64,000 nucleotides of DNA, taken from NCBI RefSeq assembly GCF_000151315.2, contig NW_011887295.1, positions 1,827,762 through 1,891,761 of the forward strand, in the 5' to 3' direction. Of the stretch, positions 22,937-32,544 are shown in pieces (within the stretch, counting starts at the first letter, position 1; each line of letters opens with the position of its first letter). The stretch is from Capsaspora owczarzaki ATCC 30864. Lineage: Eukaryota > Opisthokonta > Filasterea. A model generated the notes under the pieces. The model made no database searches. It was not told where the DNA came from and was given only the letters and a program-made list of their open reading frames with translations. A program made the position numbers and the translations under genes.

Positions 22937-24696
22937 ATGTCTTCCGACAACTGCCCCGTTTACTCGAGCTTCTTTGGCGTCATGGGTGCCACCGCCGCCA
23001 TCGTCTTCTCTGGTAAACCCCCTCCTTCCCTGCCTTCCCCCCTCTCTCCCCCTTTCCCCATCTACCTCCCCCTCTCTCCCTCCTCTCCTTCCATCTTCCT
23101 CGCTCCCTTCTGTTGCTGCCCTTCAAACAGGGGGAGAAGGAACCAAAAAAAAAAAAAAAAAAAAAAGCAGGTTTTTTTTTGTCTTTTTCTTTTTATTTTT
23201 CGTTTTTTCTTTTTCATTTTCTGTTCTCTCGTTTTCCCCCTGGCTTCCCCCAACCGCCACCGTGTCTCTCATCAGCCTCGTCTTCTGTCTCCATCGCCCT
23301 GGCCATCATCACCCTGGTCATGCGCCTTGCTCTTCCGGGGGGGGGGATCATGCACTCAAACACAAAAGCACAACTTTTTTTTTTTCCCCCTCCATGTGCG
23401 CTTGACTTTTTTTTTTTTTTTTTTTTTTTTCCCCCTTTTTCCCCCCATCATTTTTTTTTCCAATGGGGGATCTGTTGCCCTTCTTCCCCCCCCCCGCGAC
23501 TCGGGTGGCCGGGCCTCTTCTCCCCCGTTCTGCGGGGGCTCGCTCTCTTCCTTTCCGGTCCACTCTGTCTCTCCTCTCGTTCGCCGGGAACTCGCTTTGC
23601 CCCGAGCTCTTTGCTTTTTTTTTGCTTTCCCCAACTTTTTTTTTTTTTTCCCCCTTTTCTTCTCTTTCTTCTCTTGCTTCTTCTGCTCACGCGCGCGGCG
23701 GCAGAGCCCACCAGCATGGCATCCTCGTCCACCACGGCCTCTCCTCCTCGCTGCGCAACACGACACGGCAAACAGCAGCAAACAACAGATTCGTTCTTCA
23801 ATGTTGTTCAAAGCTTTTTTTTTTTTGTTTTTTGTCACGAGTTTTTGAATTTTTTTTGTCTCTTTTTTTCTTTTTTTCTTTGGGGAATCGAACAAGCTTT
23901 TTTTCCCCCTCTTTTTTTTTTTTTTTCTTTTTTTTCTTTCCTTTCCTTTTTCCTTTTTCCTTTTCTCTTTCCATTTCCTTTTTTCTTCTTTTGTTTTTTC
24001 TCTTTTTGTTGGGGTGCCGCGCATCTTCAGCTTCTGCCAGACACTGAACACAATCAACAGAAGGAGCTAAAGTTGAAGCTGACAATCACCATTTTTTTTT
24101 TCGCTTCTTTCATCCTTTTTTTTTTTTTTCCTTGATTCTTTGTTCGATTTGCTCGTGTTTTTTTTTTTTGTTTTGCTCCCGTTTCGCATGCCGCCTCGAC
24201 CGTTGCTGCCTTCTTTTCTTAACACACTTCTCACCTTTTCTTCTCTCTTGTGCTTGCTTTTTTCTGTGATGACGACACAGCCTTCGGCGCTGCTTACGGC
24301 ACTGCCAAGTCCGGCACTGGTATTGCTGCCATGTCCGTCCTCCGCCCAGAGCTCATCATGAAGTCCATCATCCCCGTCGTCATGGCTGGTATCATTGCCA
24401 TTTACGGCCTCGTCGTGGCTGTGCTCATTGCCAACGGCTTCTCCGACCCCACCACCTACTCGCTCTTCAAGGGCTTCATTGATCTCGGCGCTGGTCTCTC
24501 CGTCGGTCTCTCTGGTCTTGCTGCTGGTTTCGCTATTGGCATTGTCGGTGACTCTGGTGTCCGTGGCACTGCTCAGCAGCCCAAGCTCTTCGTCGGCATG
24601 ATTCTCATTCTCATTTTCGCTGAGGTCCTCGGTCTGTACGGTCTCATCGTTGCCCTGATTCTCAACACCAACGGCAGCAACCAGCCCGCTTGCTAA
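22937..24696 (+). CDS. ATP6V0C: V-ATPase proteolipid subunit c
   Basis: Two exons, 22937-23012 and 24281-24696, phases verified, about 163 residues. Four TM helices: [20 protein letters not shown], then [40 protein letters not shown] with [11 protein letters not shown], and [20 protein letters not shown]. The Glu of the last helix (FAEVLG) is the proton carrier. The two GxGxG-rich halves are the duplicated 8-kDa proteolipid unit. It forms the rotating c-ring of the V0 sector, acidifying lysosomes and other vacuoles. The coding sequence uses strongly C-ending codons, as expected for a highly expressed gene. The intron is extraordinary and is described separately. Start codon context is AAAATGTC. 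Confidence 0.97.
23013..24280 (+). other. 1.27-kb polypyrimidine intron of V-ATPase c
   Basis: GTAAAC donor at 23013 and GACACAG acceptor ending 24280. Almost the whole intron is T/C on the coding strand, with long T-runs, C-runs (one C10 near 23489) and TTTCTTTCC-type blocks. Exceptions are an A20-like run at about 23144-23167, a G9 run at about 23337-23346, and a short mixed patch near 23700-23800 and 24020-24085. Long translatable frames through it are low-complexity Phe/Ser/Pro/Leu artefacts. Confidence 0.9.
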
Positions 24697-25281
24697 ACAA
24701 TCCAAGAGCTCCCCAGAATTGTTTCTCTGCCCCACCCCTCCCTCCGTTGTCTTGTTCGCCCGCGTTCCGCGTTCAAGATTGTTGATCCAACAACAAGAAT
24801 CTGATCTAAAAGGCCCTCCTGTCGGGTGGCTTTTTTTGATTCTCGTTTTTTGTTGTTTGTGCCATCGGAGCGTTTGTGCCAAAAGTATGTTTTTTTTTTC
24901 TGTGTTGTGTGGTTGCCTCTTCCATTTTCTTTGGTGTTTTGTTGATCATTTGTGAGAAAATTCGAATAATTGCGTCTTTTCATTCCACCTTCTCTGCGAT
25001 TCCATCCTTTTGCATCGTCCAAACCACTGAAGCTACCCAAGCATACAACTACTGTCGCAATGCGGTATATGAGGACGAAGGCGCAAGTACAACCCTCTTT
25101 TTTTTTTTTTTGTAATTTATTCTTTATGATTTGGCATAAAGCCTGCTCACACGTTCAACATGTTCAATCCACGTCATGCCGTGAGAAGAAGAAGAAGAAG
25201 AAGAAGAAGAAGAAGAAGAAGAAGAAGAAGAAGAAGAAGAAAAACTAGCAGCACATGCGTTTTTGTCAACCACAACGAAAG
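24697..25281. other. Convergent 3' region between V-ATPase c and TRAP1
   Basis: 585 bp of 3' UTR and intergenic sequence. It contains a GGCCCTCCTGTCGGGTGGC patch with weak hairpin potential near 24810, an AATTTATT element near 25115, and the GAA repeat listed separately. No gene seen. Confidence 0.6.
25185..25242 (+). repeat. (GAA)n trinucleotide repeat, about 19 units
   Basis: An uninterrupted GAA/AAG repeat of about 58 bp lies 40 bp beyond the TRAP1 stop codon, inside its probable 3' UTR, where it reads (TTC)n in the sense of TRAP1. Confidence 0.95.
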
Positions 25282-28200
25282 CTACTGCTTGGTCTCGGTC
25301 GCCTTGGGCTTGGCGGGCGAATCGAGGGCCTTCTCCATGATCGTGTTGATGCGGCCGAGGATGCTTCGCGCGTCATCCAGGACGCCGGCGGCAATGAGAG
25401 CATTGTCGAGCAGCTGCTCGGCGATTTGCTCAGCCAACTCAGGGTTGGACTCCTTGACGGCGCCGAGCTTGACAATGACGGGGTGGTCTGGGTTGATTTC
25501 CAGTGCAACCGAGGGCGTGTAAGTGCGGCTCGTGTCAATCATGCGCAGCATGCGGCGCATGGATGCCGACTCGTGGTCAACGATAATGGCGGGGTGCTGC
25601 ACGAGGCGGCGGGTGGCGCGGACGGACGAGACGCGCTTGCTGCCAAGCGTCGTCTGGAGCCACGACGACAGGCTCTTGACCCACTCGATCTTGTCGAGCT
25701 CGGAATCTTCCTTCGAGTCGTCGGCCTTGGAAGACTCGATCGACACGACGCGACGGCCAGCAAACTCTTGCAGGTTCTGCATGACAATGTCGTCCAGAGG
25801 CTCGTACAGGAACAGGACCTCAATGTCGCGCTTCTGGAAGGATTCAAAGTAGGGCGACTGCTTGGCGAGCTCGCGGCTGGGCACGCAAAGGTAGTAGATG
25901 GGAGCCTTGGTGTCCTTGGCAGCATCGGCGGCACCAGCCTCGGTGGATGATGCAGCAGTCTCGCTAGCGTTGCGAGCGACATACTCCTCCAGGCCAATCT
26001 TCTTGCCGTCCTCGGTCTTGCTGCTCTCAAAGCGCAGCAGCTTGGCAATGTCGCCCTTGTTCTGCGGGTCGGTGCAGACACCTTCGCGCAAAAAGTTGCC
26101 AAAGTCGTTAAAGAAGGCGTCGTACTTGGTAGCGTCCTTCTTGACCTGCTCCTGAAGGAAGCGGAGAATGCGGGTGGTCAGGACGGACTTGAGCTTGTTG
26201 ATGAGCAGGTTGTTTTGCAAAATCTCGCGCGAAAGGTTGAGGGGCAGGTCCTCAGAGTCCACAACGCCGCGAACAAAGCGCAGCCACTCAGGCAGGAGCT
26301 GCTTTGACTTTGGCTGGATGAGCACCTTGCGGGAATACAGGCTGACGCCAGGCTCCATGCGACCCATGCCAAACTTTTCCATGTGCGTTTGAGGGAAGTA
26401 GAAGACAGAGCGAATGTTCAGAGGCGAGTCCGTGCGGTACTGCAGAGTGAAGGTGGGCTCGTCGTACGTGTCAGCAATGAAGCGGTAAAACTCGGTGTGC
26501 ATCTCGGCCGTCACGCTCTTGGGATCCATCGTCCAGACGGGCTGCAGGGTGTTGACGAGCTCGTTGTTCAAAAAGATGGAGAATCCGACAAAGTTGCTGT
26601 ACTTGCGGATAATGTCTATCGAATATTGAAGCAAGTGAGTGTAAGTGTGGTGTGAAGACAGGCATGGCAGGGGTGAGGGAAAAGAGTGACCGGATGGATT
26701 GCTGCGGAAAGCGAAAGCGTACGACTTGCCTTCAATGACAGTCTTGGAGGCATACTTGGCCTCCTCGGCCTTGAGTTGCACAACAATCTTGGTACCGATG
26801 GCAACGTTATCAGCCTCTGCGAGTTCATAGGCGCCAGAGCTGTAGAATCCGCAAAAAACCAAAACAACAACAACAACAAAAAACAAACAAACCACCAGGT
26901 CAGACATCGTTCCCTGGCCCTCCGAACAACCGTAGCAAACCACTTACCCATCCGAAATCCACACATAGCCCTTGGCGTTTTCGGCAGCAGAGCGCGAGTA
27001 GACAGTCACAGTCTTGCCAACCATGAAGGTTGAGTAGAAGCCAACACCAAACTGGCCAATAATGTTGTCCTTGGACACGCCAGACTTGCTCGACTCGGCA
27101 ACGAAGGTCTTGGAGCCAGAATGAGCGATCGTGCCGAGGTTTTTGATGAGCTCAGCCTCAGTCATACCGACACCAGTGTCTTGGACGGTGAATGTGTTGG
27201 CCGCCTCGTCGAGATCGATGCGGATTTGCAAGGGCTGGCCCTTCGAGCCGGCGTAGGTCTCAGCGTTCGTGGCCTGGAGGTAGCGGAGCTTCTCAAGGGC
27301 GTCTGAAGCGTTCGAAATGACCTCACGCACAAACACCTGGAGAATCACCGAACAACGAAAGTCATTGGGTTATAGTTTGTTCATCTTGCCCCCCTCTCCT
27401 GCCAATCCCTCCCACAAAAGAGTCACTCACCTCCTTCTCAGAGTACAGCGAGTTGGCAACAATGTCGAGCAGCTTGCGGGTCTCAGCTTGGAACTCGTGC
27501 TTCTTGAGTGAGCCCTTGATCACCTCGGCGGGCTTGGCCGGCTCGGGCTCGGTTGTGTTTTCCTTCTTGGCGTCCTCCGGCTTGAACTCGGCGTCGACAA
27601 CCTTGCCATCCGATGACAGCTGCGAATGATCGTGACAATTGGAGGTGTGTGTGTGTGTGCGTGAGTGACAAAAGTCCAGAGTCACACCGGTCATGCGTGT
27701 TGATCGCATCGAAAGGCCACTCTCTCGGCAAGCGTGCCGTCCCTCACCTTGACAGCCGAAGCAGAGAAGGCACGGGCAGCCATGCTAGCGCGAGCCACAG
27801 CGGGAGTGACGCGGGCGGACGCAGGGGCAGCGATGGCCATGGCGGAAGCGCGATGAAAGCTGCGGCCGGCCGAGGCACCTAAACAACCAGCACACAAACG
27901 CAACAAAGGCAGAGCACCATCAGAAACACACAATGTGGCCAAGCAGTCAGTCATCGGGCGAGAGGGACGCTCGGGGGGGGGGAAGGGGGAAGGGCGTTGA
28001 GTTGGGGCTGATATGGAAGCACATGGAAGCACGGTTTGTCTCGGTCTAGCTCATCGTCATCACCAGCAAGGCATGGCCAAACGCACGTCAAACGACAACC
28101 ACATAGACACACATACACAGATCAACAAAACGAAAGAAAGAGCAAAGACAGAAGAACTGTTCAAAAAATGGAGCGCGCGGGGAAAGAAGCCAAGACAACG

Positions 28201-28379
28201 AACGAAAGTTGAAAGACGTTGACGATCGGTGAGGGGGTGAACTAGTCGCAGACACTGCGAGCGAGGAAGAAGGGGAGAGAAATAGAAAGACAAAGCAAAC
28301 ACGCCGAGGGAGAACACTGACGAAGCGCGGCAGTTGCAGCGAGGCGGCTGGTGGCGAGCAGCGAAGCGCGGGAAAGCAT
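25282..28379 (-). CDS. TRAP1: TRAP1, mitochondrial Hsp90 chaperone
   Basis: Stop TAG at 25282-25284. The last exon reaches about 26610. Upstream exons carry the GHKL ATPase: [20 protein letters not shown], then [20 protein letters not shown] with the conserved Glu/Asn, [20 protein letters not shown] and [13 protein letters not shown]. The middle domain includes [33 protein letters not shown] (catalytic Arg) and [13 protein letters not shown]. The C-terminal dimer region ends in [14 protein letters not shown]. There is no MEEVD motif. The N-terminal exon (start 28379, [20 protein letters not shown]) is a classic amphipathic presequence, joined over a 433-bp intron to [14 protein letters not shown]. 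So this is the mitochondrial paralogue TRAP1, an ATP-driven matrix chaperone. The first-intron donor (CTTC|GTCAGT) is the least certain splice site. Confidence 0.93.
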
Positions 28380-28583
28380 TGGAGCTGAGAAATAAGAGTG
28401 AACTGACATGGATTGGAAAAAACAATCATTTTGGTATGGTGGAACATACATGTACCACACTCAGAGTGAATACGCACGGGTTTTGGCTTTGGACAAAAGG
28501 ATCTTCGACTCGGTGTAATTCTCACAAAAAACATCAACCGCACAAAACACACTGGAACGCCAAATTCCCCACGTCAGTCTTGT

Positions 28584-31087
28584 TTACACTGCCGCCTCAT
28601 CAGACCCTGCGTCTTGGCGCTCAGCAACCTCGGGGTAGCGCTGTTGATACACGGCCAGTTGAGCCTTCAGATCGTTGACTCGTTGCATGGCGAGCTGCAG
28701 TCCACCCATCATCTGTCCATTCACTTCAGCCACGCGCTCAGAGAACGACTGCTCCAATTGTCTGCAATGTTATTTTCACCACCAACACCAACAGGATGAG
28801 CAAACCGCGCGACACTTGCCGTTCGAACACCCCCCCCCGAAAAAAAAGTTCTCGTAACATGCAGGTGACTACTTACTGTACTTGGCGCTCATGACGCACA
28901 ATCAGCTCACGCTTCTGCTCCACGAGAATCTCATTGCCCATGCGAAGCGCCAGACACTCGCGAGCAAGCGACGATGCTTCGCGCACCAACGTTGCCTGCT
29001 CGCCTGCTGGCAGCGGGTTGGCCTGGCCGAGCGCAACGACAACGTCGCGGCGGCTGCTCTTCTTGGGCTTGTCTTCGGCATCAGCCATGGGCGTGGGCGA
29101 ATCCGTGTCCTCTTCAGATGACGGTACGATGGCTTCCTCGACCGGGACAGCCGGGACGGATTGTGTGGGTTGCGGTGGCTCGACTGTCGGAACATCTACA
29201 TTGTCGAACGCAGCGCACATCTCGCTGCGAGTGGGCGGCCGTTGCTCCTTCAAGATGTGAATGACTTGCTTTGACTTGGAACGGGTACTTGGCCTGCTCG
29301 GTTCCACATTCCGCAATGCAGGGCGGTTGCGATTCAACGTGGCAAGTTGGGTTTCTTCCTCATGCAACTGCATGGGGTGAGGAGCAAAAAAAAGCGTGAA
29401 GCGTGAGTCGCTCGTCACCTTCACAAACAATATCAAGAAAAAGCAGCAAGAATGTGCTTTGGCCGTACCTTGTTGATGAGAGACGCGTATTTCAGTTGGC
29501 TCTGGGCCTCCATCAAACTTTGCTCGAGCACTTCCGAGCGGTGTCTCTCTTGCGCCAGCTGTGATTGTTGGAGCGCAGAACTTGTTGAGCCAAAATCGCA
29601 ACCAAGAACAAACAAACAAAAAAAAAAAAAAACACAACCCCCCAAACCACAGAGACCATCATAAAAAGGGAGTCATACCTGTTCATCCAGAGACAGGCGA
29701 ATCCCTTCCAAGTGCTCACCGCTGGCCACCAATTGACTGATCCAGTTCACAATGAGTCCAGCGGGCGCTAATCCATCTTCACCACGAGGTATACCAGCAA
29801 TTTGAACAACGGATCTCAGTGTTCCTTCCTGTTCCGAAAAAAAAACCCAACACAAGGTTCATCCCAATCAAACACCGAGTGAGACCTTTTTTTTTTTTTT
29901 TTTTTCGTAAAATCGAACGCGCGAAACAGCTACAACGTACCGCAACTTGCAAATCGTGGACGAGGAGCTGCCAGCGCTCATGAACGACAGCCATTTCGGC
30001 TTCGAGGGCGCTGCGGGCAAACTCGGCTTCGTGGGTACGCAGGTCGGCGGCTTGCGTCAGGCCAACTTGGTTGGCAAAGCGTTGTTCAGCAGCCTCGACG
30101 TCACGGGCGAGATTGTTCGCTTGAGACGTGAGCTCCGATATTCTTGCCTGAAGCCCAGCGCGCACGTCGTGTTCCTGCACCATCGCTTCGCTGTGCTGGA
30201 ATTCGAGCTGATCTCGCGCTTCGTGCAAAGCTCTGACCTCTCGTTGAGCTGCAGCCAGCTCTTCCATGGCCTCCAAACTGATAATAGACACTTGGACGCC
30301 AGCATCCTCGCCGGAAGGTGGGGCAAACGCAAGGTTGGAAACGAGCATGTTGCTGGCGACCCTTTCCAGCTGCTCCTGCTCTTGCCGTTCTGCCTCTCCT
30401 GCCCTGAATCGCTTCGCTGCTCGTTGTGCGTCTTGAACATCGGCGGGGGCCGAAGAAGATGCTGATGACAACGTGACCATAGGTTCAGCCCAGGTATCCG
30501 CAGATTCGGGGGAGAACAGCGGTCGATCGACTTGCAGCGAGCTTCGAAGCTTGGTCCGACTGTCGTCGAAATCCATCTCGGATTCAATGTAGTCGGCTTC
30601 ATCCTCTTCGTCCTGACCCACACGATTCAAATCTCGATTGTCGTCGTGTGGGATGGGTGCCACGAGCGCTGCTTGCTGCGCTGTCCGTTTTTGTTGTACT
30701 AGAGCCGCCGGCGCTGCCCGTGAAGCCTGTTGCGTACGAGAAGCTTGCAACGCCGCTCCCGACGAGGACACCGAGGCTGCCGTTGGTCGAGGCTGTTGAA
30801 ACTGCTCCTCAACGAATGGTCGGATGGAGCCCCGAGTGGAAGTTCCAACGTTTGCCATCAGATGACGAGGAGCAGCGACGGACATTGGCTGTGGTTGCCG
30901 GCTTGCCACCCGTGCTGCAGGAGTCTGTGTTTGATGATGCAAGGGTTGGTGAGCATGAATTGTTTGCGCTCAGCGATTGCGCACGACAGCAAAGAAAAAG
31001 GTGTCGTACCATCGCTGAGCTTCGTTGCATCGTGCTAGTTGGCCGTGCCTGGACCCCCCGACGCAATTCAACAAATCGAAAAGTCCA

Positions 31088-31147
<60 letters not shown>

Positions 31148-31906
31148 ACACACACACACACATGAAGCAAGAGTTGGTGAGTGACAGTGACGGATGGTAC
31201 CAATCCTGCACTGGAACAGCGCTGTACCTGGGTGGAGGGACCTGCAGCTCGCGATTGCGTGCCTGGTGCGGGTGCGGATGGACGCAAAGCTGTCTGTAGA
31301 CACCAAAAATCACATCCCAGAAGAACAAACACGCATTGTTAGCGTCGAGCAAAGGCGAGAATGCGCACACCATTGCAAAGAGCGAAAGCGCGGGAAAAAA
31401 AAAACTGTTTCGTTTTTTTTTTTTTTTGTCGCCTTCGATTCTTCTTGTTTGTGTTGGTTGCTCACCGTCGGGGCAGCGATTGCACTGGACTTGGATGCAG
31501 TTGAAGGGGCTGTTGAAGTCGGCTTGCCCTTTGGCTGCTACAACGCGAAATGCACAACGAGATCAGTCGTGGGCGACAAAAAAAAAAAACCAAAAAAAAA
31601 AACCTCATCACTCTCATTCAGTCTCGGTTGAGCGAACAGAGTGGCGGTCAACAGCACCCCCCCCCCTTGCCCCAGCACAAGCAGGCTCACAAGTAGTACA
31701 CTTACAGCCTTGCTAGCGCGGAACGCTTCGAGTTGCTGCCGACGGAGCTGCGCGGCGTCCAGTGTTGGCGCGGCCGGCTTGGCGCTCACTGGTGCTGCTG
31801 CTCCAACGCCGCTATTCTCACCCTGGGCGACCACCACACGGCCCGCTCCACCTGTGCGGCTCGCACCCGATGCGGTGCTGCCGGGAGGCCCGCCGCGACT
31901 GCTCAT
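28584..31906 (-). CDS. Coiled-coil protein of unknown function
   Basis: Start ATG at 31906, stop TAA at 28584-28586, with about seven introns. Exon 1 has a disordered Gly/Ser/Ala N-terminus and then LRRQQLEAFRASKA, a short basic helical motif at its end. The large middle exon (about 29942-30940) is disordered, with an acidic patch (GQDEEDEADYIESEMDFDD), then a long coiled coil from QDAQRAAKRFRAGEAERQEQ through EAMEELAAAQREVRALHEAR to RSALEAEMAVVHERWQLLV. Later exons hold GLIVNWISQLVASGEHLEG, more coiled coil (QSQLAQERHRSEVLEQSLME), a Pro/acidic linker, and a final coiled coil ending QQRYPEVAERQ. I do not recognise the family. The pattern resembles centrosomal or spindle proteins, but that is only an impression. 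An intron contains the (CA)n repeat. Confidence 0.75.
31090..31162 (+). repeat. (CA)n dinucleotide microsatellite, about 36 units
   Basis: A 73-bp (CA)n tract with one CATA interruption lies within an intron of the coiled-coil gene, where it reads (TG)n in the transcript sense. It generates spurious Thr-His and Val-Cys ORFs. Confidence 0.95.
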
Positions 31907-32544
31907 TCGGGATGAATATGTCGCGACTGGACGAAAGAGTGACTGCCAAGTACAAATCCGGAAAGGCGCCAGAATTCAATCCCAATTTCAAACCGTTTTG
32001 CGCCAAAAAGCAAACCGACGAGTCGCGACCGCCCAGCTGGTAATCTGCGAGCCAGCGGCGTTCTAATAATAATAACACACTTGCAAGGCTGAAAAATTAC
32101 TTTTTGCTCGACCGGACTTGCTCCGATGGTGGCAGCTCGTGCAATCGCAATTTGTCCAAAAATGCTACGGATAGGCAGAAAGAACAAAGACAGCGGCACG
32201 GCTTGTGGTGCTGCTATCTCCATCACTGTCATGGAGAACTCGACACAATCGTGTTGTGTACTGTATACCTTGGATGCAAGCAAGTGGGAAGAGCATCAAT
32301 CCAAACATTTGTAATGGAAAAACCTCGCTCAAGTATCAGCTCAGCAGACCGCCGTTCGCAACTCAAAAGAACGCGACGCCAAACAATCCTCTTCCATTAC
32401 AACCGCAATCTAAGAAGCCGAGCGCAACAAAACAACAACCACAATCCTCGTCTCCATATAGCAATCTGCCGTCGGCTGTTGTTTCAATCAAGACGCACTC
32501 CCCCCTTTTTGTTGTGATTTGTCTTGCGCACTCGACGTTTTTGG
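31907..32544. other. Divergent intergenic region, coiled-coil gene to glycosidase
   Basis: 638 bp between divergent starts. A 43-codon ORF occupies 31912-32043 on the + strand and is listed separately. The rest (32044-32544) is A-rich without a recognisable gene and includes the glycosidase 5' flank. Confidence 0.5.
31912..32043 (+). CDS. Possible 43-residue micro-ORF or lost first exon
   Basis: An ORF beginning five bases from the divergent start of the coiled-coil gene. It encodes MNMSRLDERVTAKYKSGKAP followed by EFNPNFKPFCAKKQ and ends in PPSW-TAA. The composition is not low-complexity and looks protein-like. The end sequence CAGCTG|GTAATC could be a splice donor, making this a first exon, but I could not find a convincing partner exon. 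It may equally be 5' UTR sequence. No family recognised. Confidence 0.25.
   Translation: MNMSRLDERVTAKYKSGKAPEFNPNFKPFCAKKQTDESRPPSW

Noticed and set aside
23013-24135. Phe/Ser/Pro-rich ORFs of 190-340 codons (both strands, Lys/Arg-rich on -) in the V-ATPase region
   Set aside because: They lie inside the V-ATPase intron and are read-through of C/T homopolymers; the flanking exons join in phase without them.
25250-25950. 231-codon + strand ORF opposite TRAP1
   Set aside because: Antisense shadow of the conserved TRAP1 exon; no family features of its own.
31070-31180. Thr-His and Val-Cys repeat ORFs
   Set aside because: Artefact of the (CA)n microsatellite in an intron.
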